A DNA stretch of 39,716 nt. Origin: Bacillota bacterium. Its GTDB lineage: Bacteria; Bacillota; Clostridia; Lachnospirales; Lachnospiraceae. Location of the stretch: assembly GCA_023420935.1 (NCBI GenBank), contig JAEZUR010000038.1:1-39716 (forward strand), read 5' to 3'. The translations under genes and the position numbers were made by a program. The notes below the pieces were generated by a model that did not search any database, was not told where the DNA came from, and was given only the letters and a program-made list of their open reading frames with translations. This document shows positions 32,482-39,716 of the stretch, piece after piece; the stretch's first letter is position 1; each line of letters starts with the position of its first letter.

Positions 32482-33352
32482 TACACAAACTCCTTTTCAC
32501 TTGTTCTTTGGCATTAATAAAGATCATTTCGATATCATTATTGCTACGTTTGAAATTCACATTATTTTGAATCAGCAACGTGGTAATTGTTGTTTCAATT
32601 TCCTGTGAACTGCAGGCAAGGGCAATCAAATGATTTGGAGCAGCTAACTTTGTGTATCCGCTTGTCAATAACTGATTTTTTTCCGTGTTATCTAATATAA
32701 TAATGGCGCGCCCACAATATTGTTTAAACAGATCTTCCTTGTTACCGAAGGCAATGACATTCCCTTCGTCAAGAATTAGTAATTTATTGGCTAATTGTTC
32801 TAATTCTTCATAGTAGTGTGATACAACACATAGACTGGATTCTTTATCCTGATACCAAGAGATTAACTTCTCAACGAGTTTTTGTCTTGTTTCAAAATCA
32901 AGTCCGGAAGTCACTTCGTCATAGAATGTAAGTGGTGCATCCTGCATCATGACCAAAATAATAGTAAATCGCTGCTTTTGCCCACCGGACAAAGCCTTAA
33001 ACTTTTTATTTAGACATTTATCAAACTCGAAATAAGAAATCAACTTCTGGAGTTTTTTATCTTTCTTAATTCTAGTATGCAGAATTGCTTCCATAATGTG
33101 TTTCACTGCCATACTGTCAGTATATTCATTAAATTGCATATGCACTGCCATATCAAGCGGTGTAATGATACTTTCAATCGAACCAGTATAATTAACAATA
33201 CCTAAGAGGCTCTTAATCAATGTACTTTTTCCTGCTCCATTGGAACCAATCACACCTATTCGGTCTCCTTTTCTAATCGTAATCGGTGAAGTGATGTTGA
33301 GTGCAGTCATTTTACCGTATTGAACATTTAAATTATTAATTGTTAGCAGCAT
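32474..33352 (-). CDS. ABC transporter ATP-binding protein
   Basis: A 292-residue ATPase. Walker A GSNGAGKST (~36-44), signature LSGGQKQRF, Walker B LTFYDEVTSGLD with Asp-Glu intact, H-loop VVSHYYEEL. The C-terminal ~75 residues are an extra small domain, seen in some drug-export ATPases. It partners the next gene's permease. The ATG is 8 bases after AAGGAG. It has its own promoter, 118 bases downstream of the histidine kinase. Confidence 0.92.
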   Translation of the reverse strand: MLLTINNLNVQYGKMTALNITSPITIRKGDRIGVIGSNGAGKSTLIKSLLGIVNYTGSIESIITPLDMAVHMQFNEYTDSMAVKHIMEAILHTRIKKDKKLQKLISYFEFDKCLNKKFKALSGGQKQRFTIILVMMQDAPLTFYDEVTSGLDFETRQKLVEKLISWYQDKESSLCVVSHYYEELEQLANKLLILDEGNVIAFGNKEDLFKQYCGRAIIILDNTEKNQLLTSGYTKLAAPNHLIALACSSQEIETTITTLLIQNNVNFKRSNNDIEMIFINAKEQVKRSLCNE

Positions 33353-33377
33353 AGTTTCATCTCCTTTTCTTTACATT

Positions 33378-33407
33378 ATTATCCTATCAAAGGCATATGA
33401 ATTTCAA
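33378..33407 (-). promoter_or_regulatory. Promoter of the ABC-2 pair
   Basis: Minus strand: -35 TTGAAA (33402-33407), 18 bases, -10 GATAAT (33378-33383). Confidence 0.5.
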
Positions 33408-33470
33408 ATGAAGATACTGTGTAGATTAAATGTAATGAAGGTAATAGGAAAATTAATAATCAGACGTCAT

Positions 33471-35078
33471 TTATCTAGAAGTAGGATCAAACACAACTTT
33501 TGTATGAACACCATCCTCTATATTGGATATTTGAACCGTTGCACCTAATATGTTCGCATAATAAGTTACAATGTATAATCCAAGACCATGGCCTTTTCCA
33601 TGATGACTTCCTCTTACAAATGGTTCAAAAATATTTGGCATTAAAGTTTCCTCAATATGGGCATCACTATTATAAATTTCTAACTGGTTAGGTTTGGTCA
33701 AAATCGTTATCGTGGCACCTTCTTTACTATGAACAATTGCATTGGAGATAAGATTATCAACTATTTTAGGCAATAGATTGGAATCACTTGTTACAAAACT
33801 ACCATCCTGGTAATCCGTTACTAAGGTATACTTACCTTCTGCTATCGCGAATTGATGCTGAAATAATTGACTGTTAACAAGTACATTCAGATCAATTAGT
33901 TCAAGGGTTATATTTTCTTCACAGCGACTTAAATATAGGATATCTTCTACAATCTTACGCATGGACAGAAGCTGTAGTTTCACTTCAGGCAGATATATTT
34001 TCACATCCTGGTATTTGCCCACCTGATTAATCATGCCATCTACCAGCAAAAGAGCTGCGGCAATAGGAGTTTTCAGCTGATGAGAAGATGACCTCAAAAA
34101 CACTTCCTGACGTTTATTTTTGTCCTTTAGTTCATTATTTATATTTTCTAACGTTTTATAATTCTTATCCAGTTCCTCATATAGCTCATTTAAAGTCCGA
34201 ACAAGCATGGCAATCTCATCATTACCTTTTATCGGAAGTGTTGCATTGGCAATCATGCCACTTCGCTTTACCATTTCTGTATGCTTTACCAACGTTATAA
34301 TAGGATCAACGATTCCTTTGGAATATAGGTAAGAAACGACTAATGCAAATAATACAATAACAGCGATCAACATAGGCAAAGAGTGAACTACAATCGGGGT
34401 AATTTCATTCATTTGTGGAGTCATGGTCGGAAGATAGGACAGAACGATACGGTCACTATCAAACGTAAGGCCAACATAGTTCGTGTAATGGTTTTCACCA
34501 TCTTCCACTCCTGCCTGAATAAACAGTGTATCATCAGAATAATAATGCATCTTCGTTGATTCATGCCAATCATTTTGAAAATAAGAGGTATCCGACTGTG
34601 TCTTAATGTCAAATGGCATATCATTTATAAAACCTGTTTGACTCAGTAAAGTATCTTTCCATTCTGAAACTTTTACTTTCAGCTCCTCATTTAATTTATC
34701 CTGATTTAAATTCTCATCATCAGCCTGAAATGCATCTATCTGTAGTTTAACATAACTTTTGATATCCGAAAGAAGTGCTTTCATTTCATCCGTGCCTGGT
34801 GTAATAGTAGACTGAAAACTCTTACTCGTAATGATAACTGAATCATTCAAAAATGGAATTTCAAGTGTCATACAGCTTGGATTCTTAATCGTTACATGTT
34901 GGTAAGAACCATCCTTTAGATAGCCCTTATGCTGTTTCACAATTGAATTATAGTTTTCATTCGACACATAGTCCACATAGAGAGAAGGAAGCATAAAAAC
35001 AAAATATCCTAGAACCAAAACACTCAGGATGCTTGTTATAATTGCCGTATAGAGAAAATTTTTATGAACGAGTTTCAC
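33471..35078 (-). CDS. Sensor histidine kinase
   Basis: A 535-residue membrane kinase. Helix ~8-31, an external domain of ~200 residues with no recognised fold, helix ~233-252, HAMP, then HisKA with the phospho-accepting H333 in SSHQLKTP, and an ATPase domain with NLISNAIVHS (N box) and GKGHGLGLYIV (G2). It would phosphorylate the regulator encoded just upstream. The GTG at 35076-35078 is the start, as GGGAGGGGG sits 6 bases before; the longer TTG at 35111 has no site. It overlaps the regulator gene by 17 bases. The large outer domain suggests sensing of an outside signal; the ABC pair that follows may be the target. Confidence 0.93.
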   Translation of the reverse strand: MKLVHKNFLYTAIITSILSVLVLGYFVFMLPSLYVDYVSNENYNSIVKQHKGYLKDGSYQHVTIKNPSCMTLEIPFLNDSVIITSKSFQSTITPGTDEMKALLSDIKSYVKLQIDAFQADDENLNQDKLNEELKVKVSEWKDTLLSQTGFINDMPFDIKTQSDTSYFQNDWHESTKMHYYSDDTLFIQAGVEDGENHYTNYVGLTFDSDRIVLSYLPTMTPQMNEITPIVVHSLPMLIAVIVLFALVVSYLYSKGIVDPIITLVKHTEMVKRSGMIANATLPIKGNDEIAMLVRTLNELYEELDKNYKTLENINNELKDKNKRQEVFLRSSSHQLKTPIAAALLLVDGMINQVGKYQDVKIYLPEVKLQLLSMRKIVEDILYLSRCEENITLELIDLNVLVNSQLFQHQFAIAEGKYTLVTDYQDGSFVTSDSNLLPKIVDNLISNAIVHSKEGATITILTKPNQLEIYNSDAHIEETLMPNIFEPFVRGSHHGKGHGLGLYIVTYYANILGATVQISNIEDGVHTKVVFDPTSR

Positions 35079-35760
35079 AAGAAGCCCCCTCCCTATCAAA
35101 TTGATATCCAATTCCGATTACTGTTTTAATACAAGATACCGGTAATTTCTTTCTGAGGTTTTTAATATGGGCGTCAATGATACGATCGTTTCCTATATAA
35201 TCCTCATTGAAAATACGGAGAATAAGCTGTTCCCGATTAAAGACGCGGTTTGGCTCCTCATATAATGTGTGTAATAGTAAATATTCACTTAATGTCAGTG
35301 GTAGAGCTTCCCCATTATAGTGAGCACAATAAGCTTCTTCCTCAAATGTAAGACCACCAGTTACCTGTTGTTGTGATGAAATCTGCTTTGTACGCCGCAA
35401 GATGGTTTCCATTCTTTTTAACAGAATAATAGGTGATACTGGTTTGACTACATAATCATCAGCATAGCGGTTAAACGCATCCACTTGTGTTTTTTCATCT
35501 TCTAATGCCGTTAGCATGATAGTAGCTGTTTGCTGGTGGTGGTCTTTGATATAACTTAACACATCAAGACCGCTGGCACCTGGTACCATAATATCCAAGA
35601 TAGCGATATCATAACTATTTTTATTCAATAAAGCAATGGCATCATCTCCATTAGCGGTCTCTGTTACATGATAATTAGAGATATTCATATATTCCTTTAA
35701 AACTTCTCGAATGGTTGGTTCGTCTTCAAGAAATAATACATTATATTGTTGATTTTGCAT
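35062..35760 (-). CDS. OmpR/PhoB-type response regulator
   Basis: A 232-residue regulator. The receiver domain has the acidic pair E12/D13, phospho-acceptor D56 (DIAILDIMVPG), T84 and K106 (VVKPVS). The second half is a winged helix with the LTLSEYLLLHTLYE and RIIDAHIKNLRKKL signatures. The ATG at 35758-35760 is chosen on domain ends; upstream codons read through leader DNA with no similarity, and AAGGAT lies about 10 bases before. It heads an operon with the histidine kinase. Confidence 0.95.
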   Translation of the reverse strand: MQNQQYNVLFLEDEPTIREVLKEYMNISNYHVTETANGDDAIALLNKNSYDIAILDIMVPGASGLDVLSYIKDHHQQTATIMLTALEDEKTQVDAFNRYADDYVVKPVSPIILLKRMETILRRTKQISSQQQVTGGLTFEEEAYCAHYNGEALPLTLSEYLLLHTLYEEPNRVFNREQLILRIFNEDYIGNDRIIDAHIKNLRKKLPVSCIKTVIGIGYQFDREGASCETRS

Positions 35761-35775
35761 TGAGTATGGATCCTT

Positions 35776-35819
35776 TCTGGATGGAAGTATTATTCTCTCC
35801 CTATTTGATCTGGATGGAA
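35776..35819 (-). repeat. Direct repeat TCTGGATGGAA in the response-regulator leader
   Basis: Eleven bases repeated at 35776-35786 and 35809-35819, offset 33 (about three helix turns), the arrangement expected of a regulator binding its own leader. Between promoter and gene there is also ATTTCGC/GCGAAAT (35842-35848, 35861-35867). Confidence 0.45.
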
Positions 35820-35878
35820 ATCTTGTTTCAATTCCGGTACAATTTCGCGCTTGTATGCATGCGAAATCATTTAACGGT

Positions 35879-35887
35879 ATTATAACA
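35879..35887 (-). promoter_or_regulatory. Extended -10 promoter of the two-component operon
   Basis: Minus strand TGTTATAAT, about 120 bases before the response-regulator ATG; no clear -35. Confidence 0.45.
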
Positions 35888-35920
35888 TATCCATATGAAT
35901 TTCGGATGAATTTTCCACGT

Positions 35921-35953
35921 AAAAAAACCTCCCAAGACAAATGTCCTGAGAGG
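35921..35953 (-). terminator. Terminator after the anti-sigma gene
   Basis: Twelve-base arms (35928-35939, 35942-35953); in minus RNA the two mismatches become G-U pairs. A run of seven U follows (complement of 35921-35927). The stem is a near copy of the hairpin at 28,524-28,550. Confidence 0.8.
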
Positions 35954-35965
35954 CTCTGAATGGCT

Positions 35966-37186
35966 TTAATAGACTTTCATTGGCGTTGTATAAATGTAAG
36001 CCACACCATCTGCCTTGCTAATGTTTAAAAGGTCGCTTTTTTTCGCCACAATCGCAAATCCATATAGATTCAAACCATTACTTTCAACGTTGTCAGCAAC
36101 ATTTAGATATTCTAATAAGTTGTCATGTCCCATCATTTTATTAAATGACGCCTGTTTTGCCATATACCTAAGCATACTAACAACATGTGTTGTCATGATA
36201 TCTTCTGATACCGCCCAGTTCTTATCTTCCCTAGTCGTTGTAGACGCATCGAATGTAGTCAAATATGGATAGGTATCTTTATCGTAAGACATACTACCGC
36301 ATGAAGATTTATAGATGAATCCAAATAAAGTATTCGGCGTATAATATCCTTCATTATCCTTTAGGCAGATTGCACACCAGTCTGGATTAACTTCTTCCTT
36401 TGTGCACCATTCCACAAACTGAGAATACTTTTTAATCTTCTCTAAAGTAACATATGCAAGATAGAATTGGTTCTCATCCAGCTCCTGTAACTTCTTCATA
36501 GCATCGCTATAGCTTCCTGCAGCTCCATCCCCTACATAACTTGCCCTCAAATCAGTGCAATCCGGTATAAAAGCATTTCCCGTAGGCTTTTTTAACAAAT
36601 TCGCATCATATAATGTCATTTTCCCTTTTTCAATCTTTCCCGCTACATTGGTAAATAAGCCAGAGTAGCTTGATGTCTGTATGATATTTATATCATAATT
36701 CCCGTATCCATTACTGTCTACCATCACACTATCGCGATAATATCCAGGTAGAAAAAGCTCTGAATACGTTGCTAAATCTAAGGTAATTCGATTTGTCTCC
36801 AACTCTCCTTGTTTATCTACAACCTTTGCGGGATTATAATAAAATAAATTCAATATCTGAGGTACGGCAAATATAATAAACATTATAATAGCCAAAACTA
36901 TCGCACCAACAATAACACCCATTTTGATAAAAGCATTGCGGATTGATGATTTAATCATCTTGGAAAATAAACGTACCTCTTCCTCTTGATTATCCATGTT
37001 GCTGTTATCTAATAACTCATTTTTAAAATAATCTCTTTCTAGATCTTCAATTCTTGGGATTTCGCCTTCCACAAATAAGTATTCACTGATAGCTTCATGG
37101 CGCTCAATATCATTTTTAACCATTTCTTTTTGTTTTTCTTCTAACTTTCCGTTTTTATATAGCTCTATTAATTCACGATATGTCAT
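35966..37186 (-). CDS. Anti-sigma factor, membrane-spanning (sigma-regulator type)
   Basis: A 406-residue protein: ~90 cytoplasmic residues, one membrane helix (~93-117, in VIVGAIVLAIIMFIIFAVP), then ~290 outside. The layout fits the Sigma_reg_N/Sigma_reg_C anti-sigma family, with EENQFYLAYVTL-like and FGFIYKSSCG regions in the outer part. It should hold the ECF sigma factor encoded just upstream until a signal releases it. It overlaps the sigma gene; the ATG at 37184-37186 is chosen because AAGGAG lies 7 bases upstream, while the ATG at 37192 would overlap that site. Confidence 0.78.
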   Translation of the reverse strand: MTYRELIELYKNGKLEEKQKEMVKNDIERHEAISEYLFVEGEIPRIEDLERDYFKNELLDNSNMDNQEEEVRLFSKMIKSSIRNAFIKMGVIVGAIVLAIIMFIIFAVPQILNLFYYNPAKVVDKQGELETNRITLDLATYSELFLPGYYRDSVMVDSNGYGNYDINIIQTSSYSGLFTNVAGKIEKGKMTLYDANLLKKPTGNAFIPDCTDLRASYVGDGAAGSYSDAMKKLQELDENQFYLAYVTLEKIKKYSQFVEWCTKEEVNPDWCAICLKDNEGYYTPNTLFGFIYKSSCGSMSYDKDTYPYLTTFDASTTTREDKNWAVSEDIMTTHVVSMLRYMAKQASFNKMMGHDNLLEYLNVADNVESNGLNLYGFAIVAKKSDLLNISKADGVAYIYTTPMKVY

Positions 37187-37679
37187 ATCCATTCTCCTTC
37201 AAAAATGATTTCAGTTCTTTTTTTGCTCTGTACGCTAATACTCTGACATTCTCCGGAGTCAGTTTTAACAATGCTGCTATTTCTTTCTGTGATAACTCAC
37301 CATAATACTGCATCGTTAGTATTTCTCTTTTAAGATCATTAAGATGCTGAAGAGCCTGGAATAATAGGCGTTTCCGCTCATCTGTTATCAGAAGCTCTAA
37401 TATACCAATCGATGAATCCTCATATAGTGTGTCTTCCAAATTCTCAATCGGAACATTTCTACTCTCCTTTTTCCTATGACTAAAATATAGATTTCTGGCC
37501 ACCATATAAAGCCATGCTTTTATATTTGCGTGCTCATCTGATAAAGAAAGAATCGCTTTCACAAATGTTTCCTGCATCAAATCCTCTGCTAGATCCTTGT
37601 TTTTACAAAGCGTATACAGATATAGATATATTTCCTTCTGATATGCTTTATAAAGCTGGAGCAGTAAATATTTTTCCAC
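37173..37679 (-). CDS. ECF sigma factor
   Basis: A 168-residue sigma-70 family factor with only regions 2 and 4, as in ECF types. Region 2 holds DLAEDLMQETFVKAI and NIKAWLYMVARNLYF; region 4 has LQHLNDLKREILTM, then ELSQKEIAALLKLTPENVRV. It directs RNA polymerase to stress-type promoters. The GTG at 37677-37679 is the start, as AAAGGGG is 6 bases upstream; the ATG at 37697 would put that ribosome site inside the gene. Followed by its anti-sigma factor in the same operon. Confidence 0.93.
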   Translation of the reverse strand: MEKYLLLQLYKAYQKEIYLYLYTLCKNKDLAEDLMQETFVKAILSLSDEHANIKAWLYMVARNLYFSHRKKESRNVPIENLEDTLYEDSSIGILELLITDERKRLLFQALQHLNDLKREILTMQYYGELSQKEIAALLKLTPENVRVLAYRAKKELKSFLKENGYDIS

Positions 37680-37714
37680 ATCTGTCCCCTTTCTCATTTG
37701 AAGTTCTTCTAGTA

Positions 37715-37744
37715 ATATAACAACATTAAATTGGAAATGTTACA
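37715..37744 (-). promoter_or_regulatory. Possible ECF-type promoter of the sigma operon
   Basis: Minus strand: TGTAACA (37738-37744), 16 bases, GTTATAT (37715-37721). The AAC of the -35 is usual for ECF sigma factors. This would be self-activation. Confidence 0.45.
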
Positions 37745-37850
37745 ATATTTTTTGTTTTTTTATATGCATCATTTTGACCATTAAATTACTCTTCACTTTT
37801 CTATTGAAATCAATTATACTCTCCTCTTTCTACCGTGTTACAAAGAGCCC

Positions 37851-37892
37851 AAAAAGGATGTTGTAAGTATCCGTAAGTACTTAAAACATCCT
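37851..37892. terminator. Hairpin, possible terminator
   Basis: AGGATGTT (37855-37862) pairs with AACATCCT (37885-37892), with a five-base A/T run on the left, and ATATTTTT on the right. It would end minus-strand transcription of the broken gene at 37,906, or plus-strand transcripts. Confidence 0.55.
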
Positions 37893-37905
37893 ATATTTTT
37901 GTTCG

Positions 37906-38185
37906 TTATTTGTTCTTTATGTGTGCTTTACTCATACAATCTAATAATTTTCTGTATTGCTTCACAGCTTTATAGGCATTCGTAAATAATGGTTTCTGAT
38001 TGGATCTAATCCATCCTGCCTTTCCTTTGCTGTTTATCATTCTTAAATATGCTTTTCCAGATTTCGAAATATACTACTTATCAAACGTAACTTTATTTCC
38101 TTCTTACGGTATTTCGTCGGCTGTTTTAGGTGACACGTAAGTACCTGCCCAGTAAAGAGATTTAGTGTCGCCATTGTCACTTACC
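37906..38185 (-). pseudogene. Broken gene, C-terminal part only, unknown family
   Basis: The minus strand holds a C-terminal frame ending in TAA (37906-37908): SGKAYLRMINSKGKAGWI, RSNQKPLFTNAYKAV and a basic tail. Going upstream, two in-frame stops break it (before YISKSGK and before EGNKVTF), and it then reaches an IS91-type remnant on the opposite strand near 38,187. The glycine-lysine-glycine pattern with GWI resembles the end of an SH3-like domain, but I cannot name the protein. Confidence 0.5.
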
Positions 38186-38186
38186 C

Positions 38187-38486
38187 AACTATGTCGAAAA
38201 GACTGTGCCTGTTTTAGATTTTATCAAACTTCTAATTCAACATATCCCTGAAAAACATTTCAAGATGACTCGTTATTATGGACTATATGTAAGACATCGA
38301 AAATCCGACCAAAAGCTTTCAAAAGCTGTTCCTAATCCAAGCAGAAGATTCTCCTAGACTTCAATGCCTGGAGAAATAACATCCTTCGTTCTTTTGGTTA
38401 TGATTCTTTAAGCTGTACTAAATGCAAGCATAAAATGGAGTTTCTTGAACTCTACTATAACCGTGAACGGGTATCTCTATCTGAGA
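38187..38486 (+). pseudogene. IS91-family transposase remnant, frameshifted
   Basis: The plus strand reads NYVEKTVPVLDFIKLLIQ, then HIPEKHFKMTRYYGLYVRHR, the typical C-terminal region of IS91-family (Y2-type, PF04986) transposases. Near 38,354 the frame shifts, and the other frame continues LDFNAWRNNILRSFGYD, SLSCTKCKHKMEFLELYYN, with the usual zinc-ribbon cysteines. The catalytic N-terminal part is missing, so it is dead. It abuts a broken gene read the other way, which the element may have cut. Confidence 0.75.
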
Positions 38487-38519
38487 AACCCCGAAACCTG
38501 ATATACGGTTTTCGGGGTT
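38487..38519. repeat. Hairpin at the end of the IS91 remnant
   Basis: AACCCCGAAA (38487-38496) pairs with TTTCGGGGTT (38510-38519), and a CC/GG pair lies inside. IS91 elements have such subterminal palindromes, so it may be an element end; it could also be a terminator. Confidence 0.5.
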
Positions 38520-38659
38520 CTTGTATTTTCTGCAAGTAGGCAATTTTCTATCTCTTTGATAACTGTCCCCGAACTGTAGAACCGCATGAATGCTGGATTC
38601 TTGAGTAGGAGTGTTAGTTACATGTTTTTACCCACGACGTCTCCGGACTTCTTGACACC
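38520..38659. other. Gene-free end of the decayed region
   Basis: 140 bases between the hairpin of the IS91 remnant and the Fic stop codon. I see no open frame or known RNA here; it is probably old insertion-element DNA. The Fic gene has no clear terminator in it. Confidence 0.4.
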
Positions 38660-39583
38660 CTATTCCCCAGAGAAATACTCTAATAATTCCTTATACCGAT
38701 CTTGTGCTGAGTAGCAGGTATCTATCAAATATCCTCTTTCATTTGAAAATTCCTTTAATCCCCTATAATAAAATATCTTATGCTGTTCATCTATAATAAA
38801 AGGCACTATCTCGTTCTTCAAACACTCTTTAAAAATAATCATTCGCCCAACTCTTCCATTTCCGTCTTGAAAGGGATGTATAGATTCAAAGTTATAATGG
38901 AATTCTATAACATCTTCAATTGTCACCTTTGAAATTTGATTATAATTAATAAGCAATTTTGCCATTTCACCCTTTACCTTTGAAGGTACAACTGTTTTTT
39001 GATCTCCGATCATATTTGGTTTCTTTTTATAGTCCCCCACATTAAACCATTCTTTTCTACTATCTGAAGTATTATTTTTTAAAATTTTATGGAAGCCTTT
39101 TATAATATCTTCCGATAATATTTGATCTGCTATGTCTAACATGTAGTCAAAACACTGAAAATGATTTATTGTTTCTATAATATCATCAATTGAAGCCGTT
39201 TCCTCTTTCTCAATAGCAATTGTATTCGTTTCATAAATATATCTGGTCTGATCTTCTGATAGTTTACTGCCTTCAATACGATTTGAATTATATGCTAATT
39301 TAACTTGTGTTTGATGATATAATCCACCTTTTAATTTCATACCTTTTTCTTCTCTAAGCATATTAAGTAAAAGATTATCCGTAGTGTTACTCATCTCCAT
39401 AATGTCACCTGGTTGACAATTTAATATTCTGCAAATATCATCAATAATTTTTATTGAAACATTTTCGTTCTTTGAGAGTTTTGCCATTGTAGTCGATGAC
39501 ATTCCTATACGCTTCTGTAGCTCGGTTTTAGAAATAGCTTTTTCTGAAAGTAATTGAAATAGCTTAGTATACTGAATCGGCAT
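38660..39583 (-). CDS. Fic-family protein with N-terminal Cro/CI helix-turn-helix
   Basis: A 307-residue protein. Residues 1-65 are a Cro/CI-type helix-turn-helix (SKTELQKRIGMSSTTMAKLS). Then comes a helix with S100-N-R-I-E104-G105, the (S/T)xxxE(G/N) inhibitory motif of Fic proteins placed before the Fic core. The Fic core itself ends in H236-PFQ-D240-GNGR-VG-R247, the full active-site loop. Fic enzymes move AMP or a similar group onto proteins, and the inhibitory Glu blocks the nucleotide site. The fused DNA-binding part suggests it also acts at DNA, perhaps on its own gene. The ATG is 9 bases after AAGGAG. TTAGTAT repeats at 39603 and 39621 lie in the promoter region. Confidence 0.92.
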   Translation of the reverse strand: MPIQYTKLFQLLSEKAISKTELQKRIGMSSTTMAKLSKNENVSIKIIDDICRILNCQPGDIMEMSNTTDNLLLNMLREEKGMKLKGGLYHQTQVKLAYNSNRIEGSKLSEDQTRYIYETNTIAIEKEETASIDDIIETINHFQCFDYMLDIADQILSEDIIKGFHKILKNNTSDSRKEWFNVGDYKKKPNMIGDQKTVVPSKVKGEMAKLLINYNQISKVTIEDVIEFHYNFESIHPFQDGNGRVGRMIIFKECLKNEIVPFIIDEQHKIFYYRGLKEFSNERGYLIDTCYSAQDRYKELLEYFSGE

Positions 39584-39602
39584 ATAATCACACTCCTTTT
39601 TA

Positions 39603-39627
39603 TTAGTATACCATATTTCTTTAGTAT
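39603..39627 (-). repeat. Direct repeat TTAGTAT before fic
   Basis: Copies at 39603-39609 and 39621-39627, offset 18. They overlap a -10-like TATACT in minus-strand reading, so the Cro/CI-like part of the Fic protein could bind here. Confidence 0.35.
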
Positions 39628-39670
39628 TATAAAGATTTTTTATATTTTTTTTACTAAATTAAGGTTCTAT

Positions 39671-39714
39671 AATAATTGTTGGGGTGTGTTGAAAAACATA
39701 TTTCAACAATTATT
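39671..39714. repeat. Nested inverted repeat at the window end
   Basis: AATAATTGTTG (39671-39681) and CAACAATTATT (39704-39714) are a perfect 11-base pair; inside, TGTTGAAA (39687-39694) faces TTTCAACA (39701-39708), so the RNA could take two folds. It may end a gene beyond the right edge. Confidence 0.5.
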
Positions 39715-39716
39715 TT

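Noticed and set aside
35761..35940. 60-residue N-terminal extension of the response regulator
   Set aside because: It would cover the leader and an extended -10 promoter; the receiver domain begins right at the shorter ATG.
37906..38219. Long minus-strand frame reaching upstream to 38219 as one intact gene
   Set aside because: Two in-frame stop codons interrupt it, and its upstream part lies opposite an IS91 transposase remnant. It is listed as a pseudogene only to 38185.
1..39716. CRISPR arrays, tRNA or rRNA genes, prophage genes
   Set aside because: No regularly spaced repeats, no cloverleaf or rRNA sequence, and no phage structural gene was seen on reading both strands.

Overview
The window is AT-rich, densely coded, and read mostly from the minus strand. 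Strong AGGAGG-type ribosome sites, frequent TTG/GTG starts, an anaerobic ferredoxin-domain aldo/keto reductase and many clostridial families point to a strictly or mostly anaerobic Firmicute. A Lachnospiraceae relative of the Clostridium phytofermentans type is my guess from family content, not a measured assignment.

Layout. 1-11,270 is an accessory metabolic stretch: a cut-off cold-shock gene with a hairpin leader, a CarD-like regulator, an aldo/keto reductase behind a MerR-type promoter, a UPF0316 membrane protein, a flavodoxin-like reductase with a GH2 glycosidase, an MFS and a MATE transporter facing an AraC regulator, and a ykgJ-like/phosphodiesterase/nitroreductase operon. 11,278-18,917 is the highlight: a flavin-based extracellular electron transfer (EET) locus, read ndh2 - dmkB - dmkA - pplA - fmnB(apbE) - eetA - eetB. 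In the known model Ndh2 oxidises NADH into a demethylmenaquinone pool (DmkA/DmkB), electrons leave through EetA/EetB, and the lipoprotein PplA, given covalent FMN by the ApbE-type FmnB, carries them to outside acceptors. Here Ndh2 is fused to a DoxX-like membrane domain, and its predicted outside loop holds a tandem 21-residue repeat with two near-perfect ApbE flavinylation motifs (DAVSAAT, DAVSGAT). PplA itself has two FMN-binding-like repeats whose acceptor motifs are divergent (DLTASVT, DLVSSVT). The Ndh2 loop may therefore be a built-in covalent flavin carrier.

19,226-26,437 holds a lipoprotein esterase, an ion transporter of the ArsB/NhaD type with a small unknown protein, a remnant of uppP, an ABC-F ATPase behind a leader-peptide attenuator, and a DUF1538 transporter with a double P-II protein. 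26,575-35,887 is a defence and export block: an MFS pump facing a TetR regulator with three matching operators; an ABC exporter and an ArsR-type regulator that share an operator repeat; and a two-component system with an ABC transporter. 35,921-37,744 is an ECF sigma/anti-sigma pair with a sigma-type promoter of its own. 37,850-38,650 is decayed DNA (an IS91-family transposase remnant beside a broken gene). The window ends with a self-inhibited Fic protein and an inverted repeat.

All gene calls come from reading the translated sequence; no database search was run.
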